NCBI GenBank assembly: GCA_017481925.1
Contig: JAFUOK010000061.1
Span: forward strand, 1-36,432
Length of the DNA: 36,432 nt
Source: Alistipes sp.
Lineage (GTDB): Bacteria; Bacteroidota; Bacteroidia; Bacteroidales; Rikenellaceae
Reading direction: 5' to 3'
Part shown: positions 25,600-33,860 of the stretch, piece by piece
How the letters are laid out: every line of letters starts with the position of its first letter
How positions within the stretch are numbered: position 1 is the first letter of the stretch
Notes under the pieces: generated by a model
The model's input: the letters and a program-made list of their open reading frames with translations, nothing else
Told to the model about the DNA's origin: nothing
Databases searched by the model: none
Program-made: the position numbers and the translations under genes

Positions 25600-26484
25600 A
25601 TGACAAGACTTATATATAAAATATTCACTCTGCTGTCTGCTACCCTGCTCTTTGCCTGCCAATCGCATCGTGCGGAGCAGAATGCGGAGATTGTAGTAAG
25701 CATAGCACCTCTGAAATATATCGTCGAGCAGATTACTGCCGGCGACTTCGAGGTGGATGTACTGGTGCCTGCCGGAACAAGCCCCGAGACTTTTGACCCG
25801 ACACCCCGCCAGATGCAAAACGTGCAGGATGCCACGCTGCTATTCACCACGGGTCTTATCGAGTTTGAGCAGAACATCGTAGAAAGACTGGAGAATAAAT
25901 CGAACGTCATTTCGCTCAGCCGTGGCATAGAACTTATTGAGGGCGATCACTCACACGATGATCACGCCGAAGAGCATCACGAGGGCGGTCACTCGCACCA
26001 TCACGGCACCGACCCACACATCTGGACCTCACCTCGCGAGTTGAAGACAATGGCTCGCAACGCCTACGAAGCCATCATCGAGCAATACCCCGACTCGGTG
26101 AAATACAGGGCGGCCTACAACGATTTTGTCGCGCAGCTCAATAATCTCGACACTATGTGTCAGCAGATGTGCGAGGCATCCTCGGCCAGGGCATTTGTTA
26201 TCTACCACCCTGCCCTAACCTACTTTGCCCGCGCCTACGGCATGGAGCAGATAGCCGTTGAGACTGACGGCAAGGAGCCCTCGGCACGCCACATAGCAAC
26301 GCTGATCGAGCAGGCGCAGGCGAAGGGTGTACAGTGTCTGCTCTATCAGTCGCAGTTTCCCCGCTCGGTGGTGGATGTGATTGCCGACGATATGGGTGTT
26401 GCGGCGCAGGAGATAGACCCTCTGAAGGAGAACGTCGTAGATAATATAGCTTCGATAACCCGCTTAATTACAGGTAATAACTAA
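25600..26484 (+). CDS. Zinc/manganese ABC transporter binding lipoprotein
   Basis: 294 residues from ATG 25600; the longer frame back to 25441 overlaps the previous gene and the terminator. Lipobox LLFAC gives C20. It belongs to the ZnuA/TroA (SBP_bac_9) family: IAPLKYIVEQI, then VPAGTSPETFDPTPRQ, a histidine-rich loop (117-135), DPHIWTSP (H140), VIYHPALTYFARAYG and ETDGKEPS. At the place of the first metal-ligand histidine (GASPH in ZnuA) there is E63, a change seen in other members of this phylum. Zinc is the likely substrate because of the histidine loop, though manganese or iron cannot be excluded. It is six bases before the ATPase gene. Confidence 0.88.
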   Translation: MTRLIYKIFTLLSATLLFACQSHRAEQNAEIVVSIAPLKYIVEQITAGDFEVDVLVPAGTSPETFDPTPRQMQNVQDATLLFTTGLIEFEQNIVERLENKSNVISLSRGIELIEGDHSHDDHAEEHHEGGHSHHHGTDPHIWTSPRELKTMARNAYEAIIEQYPDSVKYRAAYNDFVAQLNNLDTMCQQMCEASSARAFVIYHPALTYFARAYGMEQIAVETDGKEPSARHIATLIEQAQAKGVQCLLYQSQFPRSVVDVIADDMGVAAQEIDPLKENVVDNIASITRLITGNN

Positions 26485-26490
26485 CTCACG

Positions 26491-27273
26491 ATGAAAGAGC
26501 GCAACATAATACTTTCGCTTCGCAGCGTCAGCGTCGCTTACGATGGCTATGCCGCCCTTGAGGGTGTCGACCTGGATATTTACGACGACGACTTCATCGG
26601 CATCATAGGCCCCAACGGAGGCGGAAAATCTACGCTCGTGAAGGCTATTATGGGAGCTGTGCCCTACTCTGGCACCATAACCTTTGCCGACGCTCTGCGC
26701 TCGGGCAACCACCACCGAATTGGTTATATGCCGCAAGTGAGCCAGTTCGACACCCGCTTTCCGATATCCATCGAGGAGGTGGTACTCTCGGGCTTGCAGG
26801 CCGAGAAGGGTTTTATGGGTCGCTACCGAGAGCAGGATAAGGCAAAGGCTCACGCTCTGCTCGCGCAGATGGGTATCAGCGATTTGGCCGACCGTGCCAT
26901 TGGTGAGGTGTCGGGCGGAGAACTGCAACGTGCTCTGCTCTGTCGTGCCATCATCGCCGAGCCACGACTGCTGATTCTGGACGAGCCAACGAACTTTGTC
27001 GACAACCGCTTCGAGCACGAGTTCTACCGTATGGTCAAGCAACTGAGCGAGATGATGGCTATCGTGATGGTGTCGCACGACCTGGGTACTATTTCAAGTG
27101 TTGTGCGGAGCATCGTATGCGTCAATCGCCACGTGCATCGCCACAACTCCAATGTCCTTACAGAGGAGCAACTGCTCAACTACGACTGTCCCATACAGAT
27201 TCTCTCACACGGCAACATACCCCACACCGTGCTGGAACACCACACGGGCGACGGTTGCCACCACCACAAATAA
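26491..27273 (+). CDS. Zinc/manganese-type ABC transporter ATPase
   Basis: 260 residues. Walker A GPNGGGKST is at 40-48, a Q-loop follows at GYMPQVSQ, then signature VSGGELQR, Walker B LLILDEPTNFVDN, and a switch histidine in VMVSHDLG. It matches ZnuC/MntB-like ATPases. The C-terminal part is unusually histidine-rich (HVHRHN, and HHTGDGCHHHK at the end), which may bind metal. No permease gene follows: a terminator and a reverse gene come next. The membrane partner must therefore be encoded elsewhere. Confidence 0.92.
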   Translation: MKERNIILSLRSVSVAYDGYAALEGVDLDIYDDDFIGIIGPNGGGKSTLVKAIMGAVPYSGTITFADALRSGNHHRIGYMPQVSQFDTRFPISIEEVVLSGLQAEKGFMGRYREQDKAKAHALLAQMGISDLADRAIGEVSGGELQRALLCRAIIAEPRLLILDEPTNFVDNRFEHEFYRMVKQLSEMMAIVMVSHDLGTISSVVRSIVCVNRHVHRHNSNVLTEEQLLNYDCPIQILSHGNIPHTVLEHHTGDGCHHHK

Positions 27274-27305
27274 AAAGAGGCTGCCCGCAGGGACAACCTC
27301 TTTTT
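27272..27305. terminator. Two-way terminator, ATPase / propeller lipoprotein
   Basis: AAAAAGAGG-cTGcCC-gca-GGgaCAa-CCTCTTTTT, with T-runs on both strands, between convergent genes. Confidence 0.85.
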
Positions 27306-27320
27306 CGCTTTATAACGTGC

Positions 27321-28214
27321 CTACCACGCCGGGCGCACCTTATATATATTCATCGAGTCGATGGTGATGACCTTTGTGGGGTTCTCCTGATAGATGTGGT
27401 GTGTCCACCAGCTCTCCTCAGCCTTGGTATATATCAGACGACCACTTTGGGCATTGTAGTTCACCGACTTGACATTTACGGTCTCTGCCAGCGGCTCGAA
27501 AGGCGAATACTCACCACTCTCCACGTCGAACCAATAGACACCCTCGTGACCCGATACGAGCATACGCTTGGCATCAACCTTCATCAAATCGTGACCTGAC
27601 TTCACGGGAATAGGCCACGACTGCTTTAGCTCAAGCGAGGGTGTATCGCTCTGCCAATCCTTCAACTTATACTCACGCAGCACGTCATAGCCCAAAGCAT
27701 AGAGACTCTCGCGCTCGGCGTGCCACACAGCACCATGACCCGAATACAGAGAGTCACGCCACAGCACCTTCTCAGGCTCGGAGATGTTGTAAATCTCCAA
27801 CGAGTTACCCAGCTTATGGGTCGAGAGTGCTACGGCCACCCTACCGTTAGGCAACAGGTCGGCCGAGTGCGCCATAGGCACACGGGCATAGAAGAGATTT
27901 TTCTTTGATTTAAGGTCGAGCAGCACAACTCCGCTATGTGATGATGTGAGCAGCAACTTGCGGTTTCCGTCCACGAACTTACACTCATCCAGCGGGTTCA
28001 GGTACTCGGCATACTCGGCAGGAAGGCCCTCGGTGGGGTCGTCAATGCGCCACGACCACACCTCGTGCAGCGTTGCGCCCTGAGACTTCTCCATGTCGAT
28101 GATCTTCACCTCCTTGCCACCACATACGGCTACGTGGTTCTCTCCATAAGGGGAGCAACTCGCCACCACGCCGGCGGCGAGAAGTCCCATAGTAATTTTA
28201 ATTAGGTTTTTCAT
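27321..28214 (-). CDS. Beta-propeller lipoprotein (DUF6528-like)
   Basis: 297 residues. The signal ends in a lipobox (GVVASC). The body shows repeated beta-rich units such as LLTSSHSGVVLLDLKSKK, GRVAVALSTH, GHGAVWHAERESLYALG and LVSGHEGVYWFDVESG, the pattern of a propeller. It resembles proteins named DUF6528, function unknown; similarity is judged by eye. It lies six bases after the S9 peptidase gene in the same operon, so it may work at the cell surface or in the periplasm together with that peptidase and the upstream esterase. Confidence 0.7.
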   Translation of the reverse strand: MKNLIKITMGLLAAGVVASCSPYGENHVAVCGGKEVKIIDMEKSQGATLHEVWSWRIDDPTEGLPAEYAEYLNPLDECKFVDGNRKLLLTSSHSGVVLLDLKSKKNLFYARVPMAHSADLLPNGRVAVALSTHKLGNSLEIYNISEPEKVLWRDSLYSGHGAVWHAERESLYALGYDVLREYKLKDWQSDTPSLELKQSWPIPVKSGHDLMKVDAKRMLVSGHEGVYWFDVESGEYSPFEPLAETVNVKSVNYNAQSGRLIYTKAEESWWTHHIYQENPTKVITIDSMNIYKVRPAW

Positions 28215-28220
28215 AGTCTG

Positions 28221-30686
28221 CTATCTTTGCGGAATATCTACCTCCTTGGTGCGACCGTCGATCAGGTAATCGGTAAAGTGATCAACCAATCGCCAATAGA
28301 AATACTCATTCATATCGCCGAAGCTGTGACGCTGCATAGGCAGGTACAGCATATCGAAGCGCTTGTTGGCACGAATCAGGGCGTTCACCACGCGAGAGGT
28401 GTTGCCCGGGTGTACGTTGTTGTCGATCTCGCCGTGGATGAGCAGCAGATGACCCTTCAGACGCTTCGCAATCTCGGGGTTGGTGTCGATGCTATAAACG
28501 AACGTCGTATCGCCCTCGGCTGTTACTGTCTCCTTCACGCCGTGGTGCGTCTCGCTCCACCAGCGGTTGTAGATACGGTTATCGTGGTTACCTGCACACG
28601 ATACGGCCGCCTTGAAGAAGTCGGGGTACTGCAGAATAGCCGCCGTTGACATAAAGCCACCACCCGAGTGACCGTGGATACCTACACGGTTGATGTCGAT
28701 AAAGTCGTGGCGAGCGGCCAGCTGTTCGATAGCAGCCTTCTGATCAGCCAAGCCGTAATCACGCAAGTTGCCGTAACCGTAGTTGTGATACCACTTCGAG
28801 CGGTCGGGGTGACCACCACGGTTACCTACCGAGATAACGATAAAGCCAGCCTGTGCCAGACGGTCTGTGCGGGGGCTCATGCGAGTAAAGGGATAGTATG
28901 TACCCTCTACCTGCGGACCCGGGTAAACGTAGTCGATGATGGGATAGACCTTCGTAGAGTCGAAGTCAAAGGGCTTATACATAACACCATACAAATCCGT
29001 CACACCATCAGCGGCCTTCACCTTGAAGGTCTCGGGGAACTTATAGCCATTGGCGAGCAGCAACGTGAAATCGCTGGTCTCCAGATCCATAATCTTAGTA
29101 CCCAGGCAGTCGTAGAGTGCCGTTGCGGGAATGGTATCTACACGTGAGTAGTTATTGACGAAGTAACGTGCCGCATCATCCACCACGGGCTCGTGGAAGA
29201 AGTCACCCTTGTTGAGCAACTTAACATCGCCACCGTCCAGGCTTACAGAGTAGAGGTGCTGGTAGTAGGGATTCTCGCCCTTCTCGTGACCCATACCCGT
29301 GAAATATACCTTGCGAGCCTTCTCGTCCACCTTCAAGATCTCGTGAACGTGCCACGGGCCCTCGGTGAGGCGACGCTTCAGGTTGCCTGCATCGTCATAG
29401 AGGTAGAGGTGTGCCCAGCCGTCACGCTCGCTCCACTGGATAATCTCCTTGCCGCCATTGATGATTGACAAGGGACGTACCTCAATATAGGTATTCATAC
29501 GCTCCTCCACCACGGGCACCAGCGAATCCTGACCAATGGTATATGAGCAGATGTCGATACGGTGCAAATCGCGGCTTGAACGGGTAACAAAGAAACGGTT
29601 ATTGTCGCCCAACCATACGGCCGGCTGGTCGTACATATGACGCTGCTTCTGCTCACGGGGCTTGCGACCAACCGAGAGTGTCTGATCCTTAAAGCGCTCG
29701 GTAGCAATCTCCTTGCGAGAGTTGTTGGTCATATCGAACACATAGAGGTGCTCCACGGGAGCTTCACTCTCACCCGGCATATGATACTTATATGTCTCCA
29801 GCGTAGGACGGGGCTCTGCCAGGGCGTTGATAACCCACAGTTCCTTCACTGGACGCTCGTCCGTTACGACCGTCACGAAGTAGCGTGAGTCGGGCGACCA
29901 TACGCCGTATGCGCCACGACGCTTGCCATTGAGCAGGGTGTCGGTGTTGAGCATATAGTAAGGCTGGCCATAGCCGAAGTCCTTAACACCATCCGTAGTG
30001 ATCTGAATCTCGGTGATGGTCGAGTCCTTCTCATCCTTCTTCAGCTTCTCATAATCCTCACGCGACATACGCCACAGGTTCAGATCCTTGGCATAGACAA
30101 CCGTCTTACCATCGGGCGATACGGATGCCCACGAGAGCTGCTTGGTCTCCTTCTCCTTATCCTTGAGGTGAGTCAGTTCCTTGGTCTTGTAGTTGTAAGA
30201 GAAATAAAAAATCTCCTTACCGCTCACCTTCTTGGGTTTCTTGCCTGCGAGTGAATCCTCACGTGAAAGGGGCTTGGGCTTTGCATCCTGCGATGAGCGC
30301 ACCTCAAAAGTGAATGTTGTACCATCCTCCTTGACCTCAAGGTTCTGAATAGGCAACTGCGCCGCAATAAAGGGGTCGTGCATAATTTCAGACAACTGAG
30401 CTGCCAGTTTATCGTGGTCGAACAGAGGCTCACGCTTGCGCGCAGCGGGATCGACAACATACCAGCGAGTACCCTCGCCCGTCTTGTAACTGTACCAGAA
30501 CTTCTCGCCCGAGAGGAACCAATGCGGATCTACCGTAGTGGAGAAGAGCATATTCTCCAGTTTGCTCGCCGTGAATCGCTCGGCCAGCGCCAAACGGTTA
30601 CGCTCACGCACCTTTTCACGCTCATCGGCACCCACCGTATAGACCGAGAGAGCCACCAGAGCCATCAATAATAAAATCTTTCTCAT
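28221..30686 (-). CDS. S9 family peptidase, DPP-IV-like
   Basis: 821 residues with a signal peptide. The N-terminal part is a DPP-IV-type propeller (APVWLGDN-like AVWLGDNNRFFV, YIEVRPLSI, HLYLYDDAGNLKRRLTEG). The C-terminal alpha/beta hydrolase has the nucleophile S674 in GHSGGGFMS, the acid D755 in GEIDNNVHPGN and H787 in MQRHSFGD. It removes X-Pro dipeptides or similar from peptides in the periplasm. The long linker rich in charged residues near 130-230 (DKEKETKQLSW) is usual for Bacteroidota. It is the middle gene of a reverse operon, 11 bases after the esterase gene. Confidence 0.93.
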   Translation of the reverse strand: MRKILLLMALVALSVYTVGADEREKVRERNRLALAERFTASKLENMLFSTTVDPHWFLSGEKFWYSYKTGEGTRWYVVDPAARKREPLFDHDKLAAQLSEIMHDPFIAAQLPIQNLEVKEDGTTFTFEVRSSQDAKPKPLSREDSLAGKKPKKVSGKEIFYFSYNYKTKELTHLKDKEKETKQLSWASVSPDGKTVVYAKDLNLWRMSREDYEKLKKDEKDSTITEIQITTDGVKDFGYGQPYYMLNTDTLLNGKRRGAYGVWSPDSRYFVTVVTDERPVKELWVINALAEPRPTLETYKYHMPGESEAPVEHLYVFDMTNNSRKEIATERFKDQTLSVGRKPREQKQRHMYDQPAVWLGDNNRFFVTRSSRDLHRIDICSYTIGQDSLVPVVEERMNTYIEVRPLSIINGGKEIIQWSERDGWAHLYLYDDAGNLKRRLTEGPWHVHEILKVDEKARKVYFTGMGHEKGENPYYQHLYSVSLDGGDVKLLNKGDFFHEPVVDDAARYFVNNYSRVDTIPATALYDCLGTKIMDLETSDFTLLLANGYKFPETFKVKAADGVTDLYGVMYKPFDFDSTKVYPIIDYVYPGPQVEGTYYPFTRMSPRTDRLAQAGFIVISVGNRGGHPDRSKWYHNYGYGNLRDYGLADQKAAIEQLAARHDFIDINRVGIHGHSGGGFMSTAAILQYPDFFKAAVSCAGNHDNRIYNRWWSETHHGVKETVTAEGDTTFVYSIDTNPEIAKRLKGHLLLIHGEIDNNVHPGNTSRVVNALIRANKRFDMLYLPMQRHSFGDMNEYFYWRLVDHFTDYLIDGRTKEVDIPQR

Positions 30687-30697
30687 ATAACCTTAAT

Positions 30698-31519
30698 TTA
30701 TTTGGCAGCGAGTGCCGATTTAAAATAGTTGCTAAAGAACAAAACCTGATACTGGATCGAGTTGCTCCAATATGCCCAGTTGTGTACGCCCGGGCGAGTG
30801 TAGAAGTCGTGCGGAATCTTTGCCTTTGCCAGCTTCTCGTGCAGGGCGCAGTTCACCTCGTAGAAGAAATCCTCCGTACCGCAGTCGATGATGAGTTTCA
30901 ATGCGTCGGGCTTGAGCTGATCCACAAGGTTGATGACCGTATATTCATCCCAACGCGTAGGATACTCCTCAATGGTTCCCAGACGCAACGACATACCCCA
31001 ATTCTTGGGGAAGGGGCGGATATCCACACCTCCTGATGTAGAGCCAGCGGCGCCATATACATCCTGATGGCGGATGCCGAGCCACAAGCCTCCGTGACCA
31101 CCCATCGAAAGACCCGTGATAGCACGGCCTGTACGGTCGGCGCGAGTCTTATAGTGAGTGTCGATGTAGGCAACGAGCTCCTTCGACACGAATGTCTCGT
31201 ACTTGTAGGTAGGATCTGCGGGGCTATCCCAATACCAACTGTTCGTTCCACCATCGGGCATAACCAGGATTACGTTATACTGGTCGGCCAGAGAACCGGC
31301 ATTACCCTTGTCGGCCCACGCCGTGTGGGTGTCGCCGTGACCGTGCAGCAGATAAATAACAGGCATAGCCTCCATCGAGTGGTAGGCATTGGGCAGAATG
31401 ACCGTCACGGGCACCTGCTTCTGCATAGCCTTGCTCTCGACAGCGAGTGTCTCGCGGATGAAACCCCACGAGTAGTTGCACATCGCAAGTGCAAGCATCA
31501 AAGTAAAAAGTTTTTTCAT
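30698..31519 (-). CDS. Exported esterase, esterase-D-like
   Basis: 273 residues with a signal peptide (LFTLMLALAMCNYSWG). It is an alpha/beta hydrolase of the putative esterase family (PF00756). The oxyanion region is LLHGHGDTHTAW at 58-69, the nucleophile is S138 in GLSMGGHGG, the acid is in IDCGTEDFFY and the histidine is in RPGVHNWAYW. Relatives include acetyl-xylan and feruloyl esterases and XynZ-like proteins, so sugar-ester cleavage is plausible. It is the first gene of the reverse operon with the S9 peptidase and propeller lipoprotein, and is divergent from a DUF1080 gene. Confidence 0.88.
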   Translation of the reverse strand: MKKLFTLMLALAMCNYSWGFIRETLAVESKAMQKQVPVTVILPNAYHSMEAMPVIYLLHGHGDTHTAWADKGNAGSLADQYNVILVMPDGGTNSWYWDSPADPTYKYETFVSKELVAYIDTHYKTRADRTGRAITGLSMGGHGGLWLGIRHQDVYGAAGSTSGGVDIRPFPKNWGMSLRLGTIEEYPTRWDEYTVINLVDQLKPDALKLIIDCGTEDFFYEVNCALHEKLAKAKIPHDFYTRPGVHNWAYWSNSIQYQVLFFSNYFKSALAAK

Positions 31520-31534
31520 ATCTAATTTGTGTTA

Positions 31535-31547
31535 TGTAATTTACATA
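31535..31547. promoter_or_regulatory. Palindrome in the esterase operon leader
   Basis: ATGTAA-T-TTACAT: perfect 6-base arms in the leader of the esterase operon, 16 bases before its ATG. It contains TGTTATGTAATT (31531-31542), which equals the right end of the 117-bp palindrome at 13853-13969. It could be an operator or a remnant of that element. Confidence 0.4.
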
Positions 31548-31564
31548 GCTACGGAAAATTATCG

Positions 31565-31572
31565 CAAATATA
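31565..31572 (-). promoter_or_regulatory. -7 box of the esterase operon
   Basis: Reverse strand TATATTTG, a perfect TAnnTTTG, about 45 bases before the ATG. A TTG lies only 12 bases upstream, so the -33 is not standard. Confidence 0.55.
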
Positions 31573-31593
31573 CTAAAAAGAGGTCAAAACCTA

Positions 31594-31624
31594 TTGCTCA
31601 TTTGCCAAGAAATACCTATTTTTG
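31594..31624 (+). promoter_or_regulatory. Promoter of the second DUF1080 gene
   Basis: -33 TTG at 31594-31596, 20-base spacer, -7 TATTTTTG at 31617-31624. The leader is about 30 bases. It shares the gap with the divergent esterase promoter, so the two may be coregulated. Confidence 0.75.
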
Positions 31625-31662
31625 TTTTTAAGAATTGTTTAACGAAAAAAAATTATAGCGAA

Positions 31663-32274
31663 ATGAAATCAAGATTTATGGTTGTGGCGCTTGCTATGGT
31701 AGCGCTGATGTGTTCGTGCAGCTCACGAACCGAATTGTTCAACGGCAAGGATCTTTCGGGTTGGGTGTGTGTCGTAGATGAGACAAGTGGCGTACCCGCA
31801 TCGGAAGTATATGGCGTTAAAGATGGTAACATCTACATCGCAGGTCAGCCCTTCGGCTATATGCGTACAGATAAGAAATATGGCGACTACACGATGCACA
31901 TGGAGTGGCGCTGGGTTGGCAAGGGTACCAACAGCGGTTTCTTCCACCGTGTGCAGGATGGCGACAAGATCTGGCCCAATGCTATCGAGGTGCAGTTGTG
32001 TGCTGGCCGTGCTGGCGACTATGTGATGCTGGGTGGTTCGAAGATTTCAGAGATCGAGTGCGTAGGCGAGTTCCCCGTGAAGGATCGTGCCGGCGACCAC
32101 GAGAAGGCTGATGGCGAGTGGAACGAGGCTACCGTAATCTGCAAGGGGGGCAAGATCACCGTTTATATCAACGGTCACCTGCAGAACGAGTGCACCACCA
32201 CCTCAACGGAGGGTTACATCGCACTCCAGAGCGAGGGTGGTCCTATCGAGTTCCGCAACTTGTGGCTCGAGTAA
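31663..32274 (+). CDS. Single-domain DUF1080 lipoprotein
   Basis: 203 residues from ATG 31663 (longer starts lie before the promoter). The signal ends in a lipobox (LMCSC). One DUF1080 domain fills the rest: ELFNGKDLSGW, SGFFHRVQDGD, NAIEVQLCAGRAGDYVMLGG, WNEATVICKGGKITVYINGH and IALQSEGGPIEFRNLWL. It is related to the two-domain protein at 24195. The family is annotated as 3-keto-disaccharide hydrolase. It is divergent from the esterase/S9 operon and ends in a strong terminator. Confidence 0.88.
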   Translation: MKSRFMVVALAMVALMCSCSSRTELFNGKDLSGWVCVVDETSGVPASEVYGVKDGNIYIAGQPFGYMRTDKKYGDYTMHMEWRWVGKGTNSGFFHRVQDGDKIWPNAIEVQLCAGRAGDYVMLGGSKISEIECVGEFPVKDRAGDHEKADGEWNEATVICKGGKITVYINGHLQNECTTTSTEGYIALQSEGGPIEFRNLWLE

Positions 32275-32298
32275 GAGATTGCACTATAATTAGTTACA

Positions 32299-32328
32299 GG
32301 GGTTGTCTTTCGAGGGCAACCCTTTTTT
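32299..32328 (+). terminator. Terminator after the second DUF1080 gene
   Basis: GGGGTTGTC-tttc-GAGGGCAACCC (one bulge) followed by TTTTTT, 25 bases after the stop. Confidence 0.85.
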
Positions 32329-32407
32329 ATTTAAAGATGTATTCAAGACAATTTTTTATAAATCACGTCATCACGAATGAGTATCTCGTAGCACCGAAAT
32401 AAAAAAA

Positions 32408-32626
32408 CGTCATTCCACATTTCTGCATTTTAAGGCCTTTCTGATGCAGATATGTTGCTATGCAGAAATGAATGGAATCAACCTTTGTTGAAACTGTATT
32501 GCTGATAGATATGAAGATAGGTCTGTGTCAGCAAGGTAATATTTTCAATGGTAGATTCCAGTCATTTTCACTTACAACCTTATTCTGCATCAGCAAGGTA
32601 ATCAGTAGTGAAAATGTGGAATGACG
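32408..32626. repeat. 219-bp palindromic element, copy B
   Basis: Same length and ends as copy A (8999-9217): CGTCATTCCACATTT left and AAATGTGGAATGACG right. Inner arms pair along the whole length, for example CTGATGC (32441-32447) with GCATCAG (32587-32593), and AATGaATGGAATC with the complement of AATGaCTGGAATC. Where copy A has ATGATAC in both arms, copy B has CTGATGC in both, so pairing is preserved despite change. An extra inverted AATCACGTCAT (32361-32371) matches ATGACGTGATT (32621-32631). It sits between a terminator and a small peptide gene. Confidence 0.8.
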
Positions 32627-32732
32627 TGATTTTATCTCTTTCATCTGGGCACAGATCTGAATCAAACGTAGTCTATAACATTTTTGCACGCTATTTGCAA
32701 CTCCACAGGGACAACCTTTTAATTTATTAGTT

Positions 32733-32870
32733 ATGGACAACAAAATCAAAAACGAGAAGTGTAACGACAAGACATCAGACAAGACTCACGACCACAAGAC
32801 CGGTTCTTGCAAGACCACGGAGAAGGGCAGTTGCTCGACGACAAAGAGTGAGCACAAGACGCACAAATAG
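32733..32870 (+). CDS. 45-residue Cys/His/Lys/Thr-rich peptide
   Basis: The ATG at 32733 opens a 45-codon frame ending in TAG, followed by a clean terminator. Composition is extreme: about twelve lysines, nine or so threonines, three cysteines (EKCND, GSCKTT, GSCSTT) and four histidines, with only two hydrophobic residues (M1, I5). Repeated KT, HKT and GSC units are visible. It cannot be a membrane protein or a normal globular domain; a metal-binding or disordered role is possible. I know no family for it. The strong terminator and the isolated position support a real gene, but translation is unproven. Confidence 0.6.
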   Translation: MDNKIKNEKCNDKTSDKTHDHKTGSCKTTEKGSCSTTKSEHKTHK

Positions 32871-32891
32871 CCCCTGTGCTACATCTATTCG

Positions 32892-32916
32892 ACGGCCCCG
32901 CGTGGGCCGTTTTTCG
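32892..32916 (+). terminator. Terminator after the small peptide gene
   Basis: ACGGCCC-CGCGT-GGGCCGT followed by TTTT, a perfect 7-bp GC-rich stem 21 bases after the stop. Confidence 0.85.
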
Positions 32917-32982
32917 TTTATGGGGCTACACTGTTTTGGTTCGATTGTTGCGTTTTGTGGAGAGAACTAAAACTTTATCGCT

Positions 32983-33783
32983 ATGAAACAATTTTTCTTT
33001 TCTTTGGTTATACCCCTCGCTCTCGGCCTTGCGTCGCACCGTGCCGAGGCACAAACACACATCGCACCATCGGACAGCACCCTACTCTCCGAGACGGTCG
33101 AGGGCAACTACCTTGTGCGCCGTTACAAGATCACCTCACACGACGACGAGGCGCAATTCTCGCTCAAGTACAGCATCGACGCCTCAAAGCTACCCGCGCT
33201 CACCACGGGCAATGCCACCGAGATGACCGACCTTGACGAGATGATGGCTCGCATAAAGCAGAACCCCGAGATGAAGATCTCCCGCATCGAGATCACGGGC
33301 TACGCCTCACCCGACGGCAATCCGGCAAGCAATGAGCGTCTGGCTCTGAGCCGTGCCGAGCAGTTTCGCTCGATTGTGGAGAGTCGCTACGCGCTACCGG
33401 CAAGCAACATACAGATAAAAGCCGATGCCGAGCAGTGGCAGGCGTGCGACGCAGCGGTCAGGGACTCCTCGATAGCGGACAAGGAGAAGGTTTTGGCCAT
33501 ACTGAACTCTCCCGTAGCGGAGTCGAGCAAGGAGCAACAACTAAAGGCTATACCTGCGGCGTGGAGCGTTATGCGACAGCAGATTCTGCCACCGATGCGC
33601 CGTGTGGAGATGGCGGTATATTACACTACGGATCGCATTGTGGAGGTTCGCACCCTAATCGAAAAGCCAAAGCCGCAGCCCGCCCCGCAGGTGGTGCAAC
33701 GAGTGTGTCCGTGTGAGGGGTTTGTCGATGATGAGACCATTGGCATTGTGGTAGATATGAGCGATCCCGACGGTGTATATTAA
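32983..33783 (+). CDS. Exported OmpA-like domain protein
   Basis: 266 residues. The signal peptide ends ASHRAEAQ. The middle carries an OmpA-C-like peptidoglycan-binding motif: ISRIEITGYASPDGNPASNERLALSRAEQFR, here given by its key parts GYASPDG, N and LSRA. The C-terminal part ends after a proline stretch (KPKPQPAPQ) and CPCEGFVDD, with no barrel. Proteins of this layout are found near fimbrial or porin genes of Bacteroidales and may tether the outer membrane. It has no partner in the window; the upstream peptide gene ends in its own terminator. Confidence 0.78.
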   Translation: MKQFFFSLVIPLALGLASHRAEAQTHIAPSDSTLLSETVEGNYLVRRYKITSHDDEAQFSLKYSIDASKLPALTTGNATEMTDLDEMMARIKQNPEMKISRIEITGYASPDGNPASNERLALSRAEQFRSIVESRYALPASNIQIKADAEQWQACDAAVRDSSIADKEKVLAILNSPVAESSKEQQLKAIPAAWSVMRQQILPPMRRVEMAVYYTTDRIVEVRTLIEKPKPQPAPQVVQRVCPCEGFVDDETIGIVVDMSDPDGVY

Positions 33784-33798
33784 TGCTGAGGGGAAACA

Positions 33799-33830
33799 TT
33801 TGCAAAAGTCGTTTACATTTATTACTTTTG
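33799..33830 (+). promoter_or_regulatory. Promoter of the 95-residue conserved gene
   Basis: -33 TTTG (33799-33802), 20-base spacer, -7 TACTTTTG (33823-33830): the best match to the phylum consensus in the window. The leader is about 25 bases. Confidence 0.85.
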
Positions 33831-33860
33831 CGGTAAGTATAAATTTTAAAACGACATATT

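Noticed and set aside
32528..32782. Reverse frame of 84 codons
   Set aside because: It runs across half of the palindromic repeat and the small peptide gene and has no features of its own.
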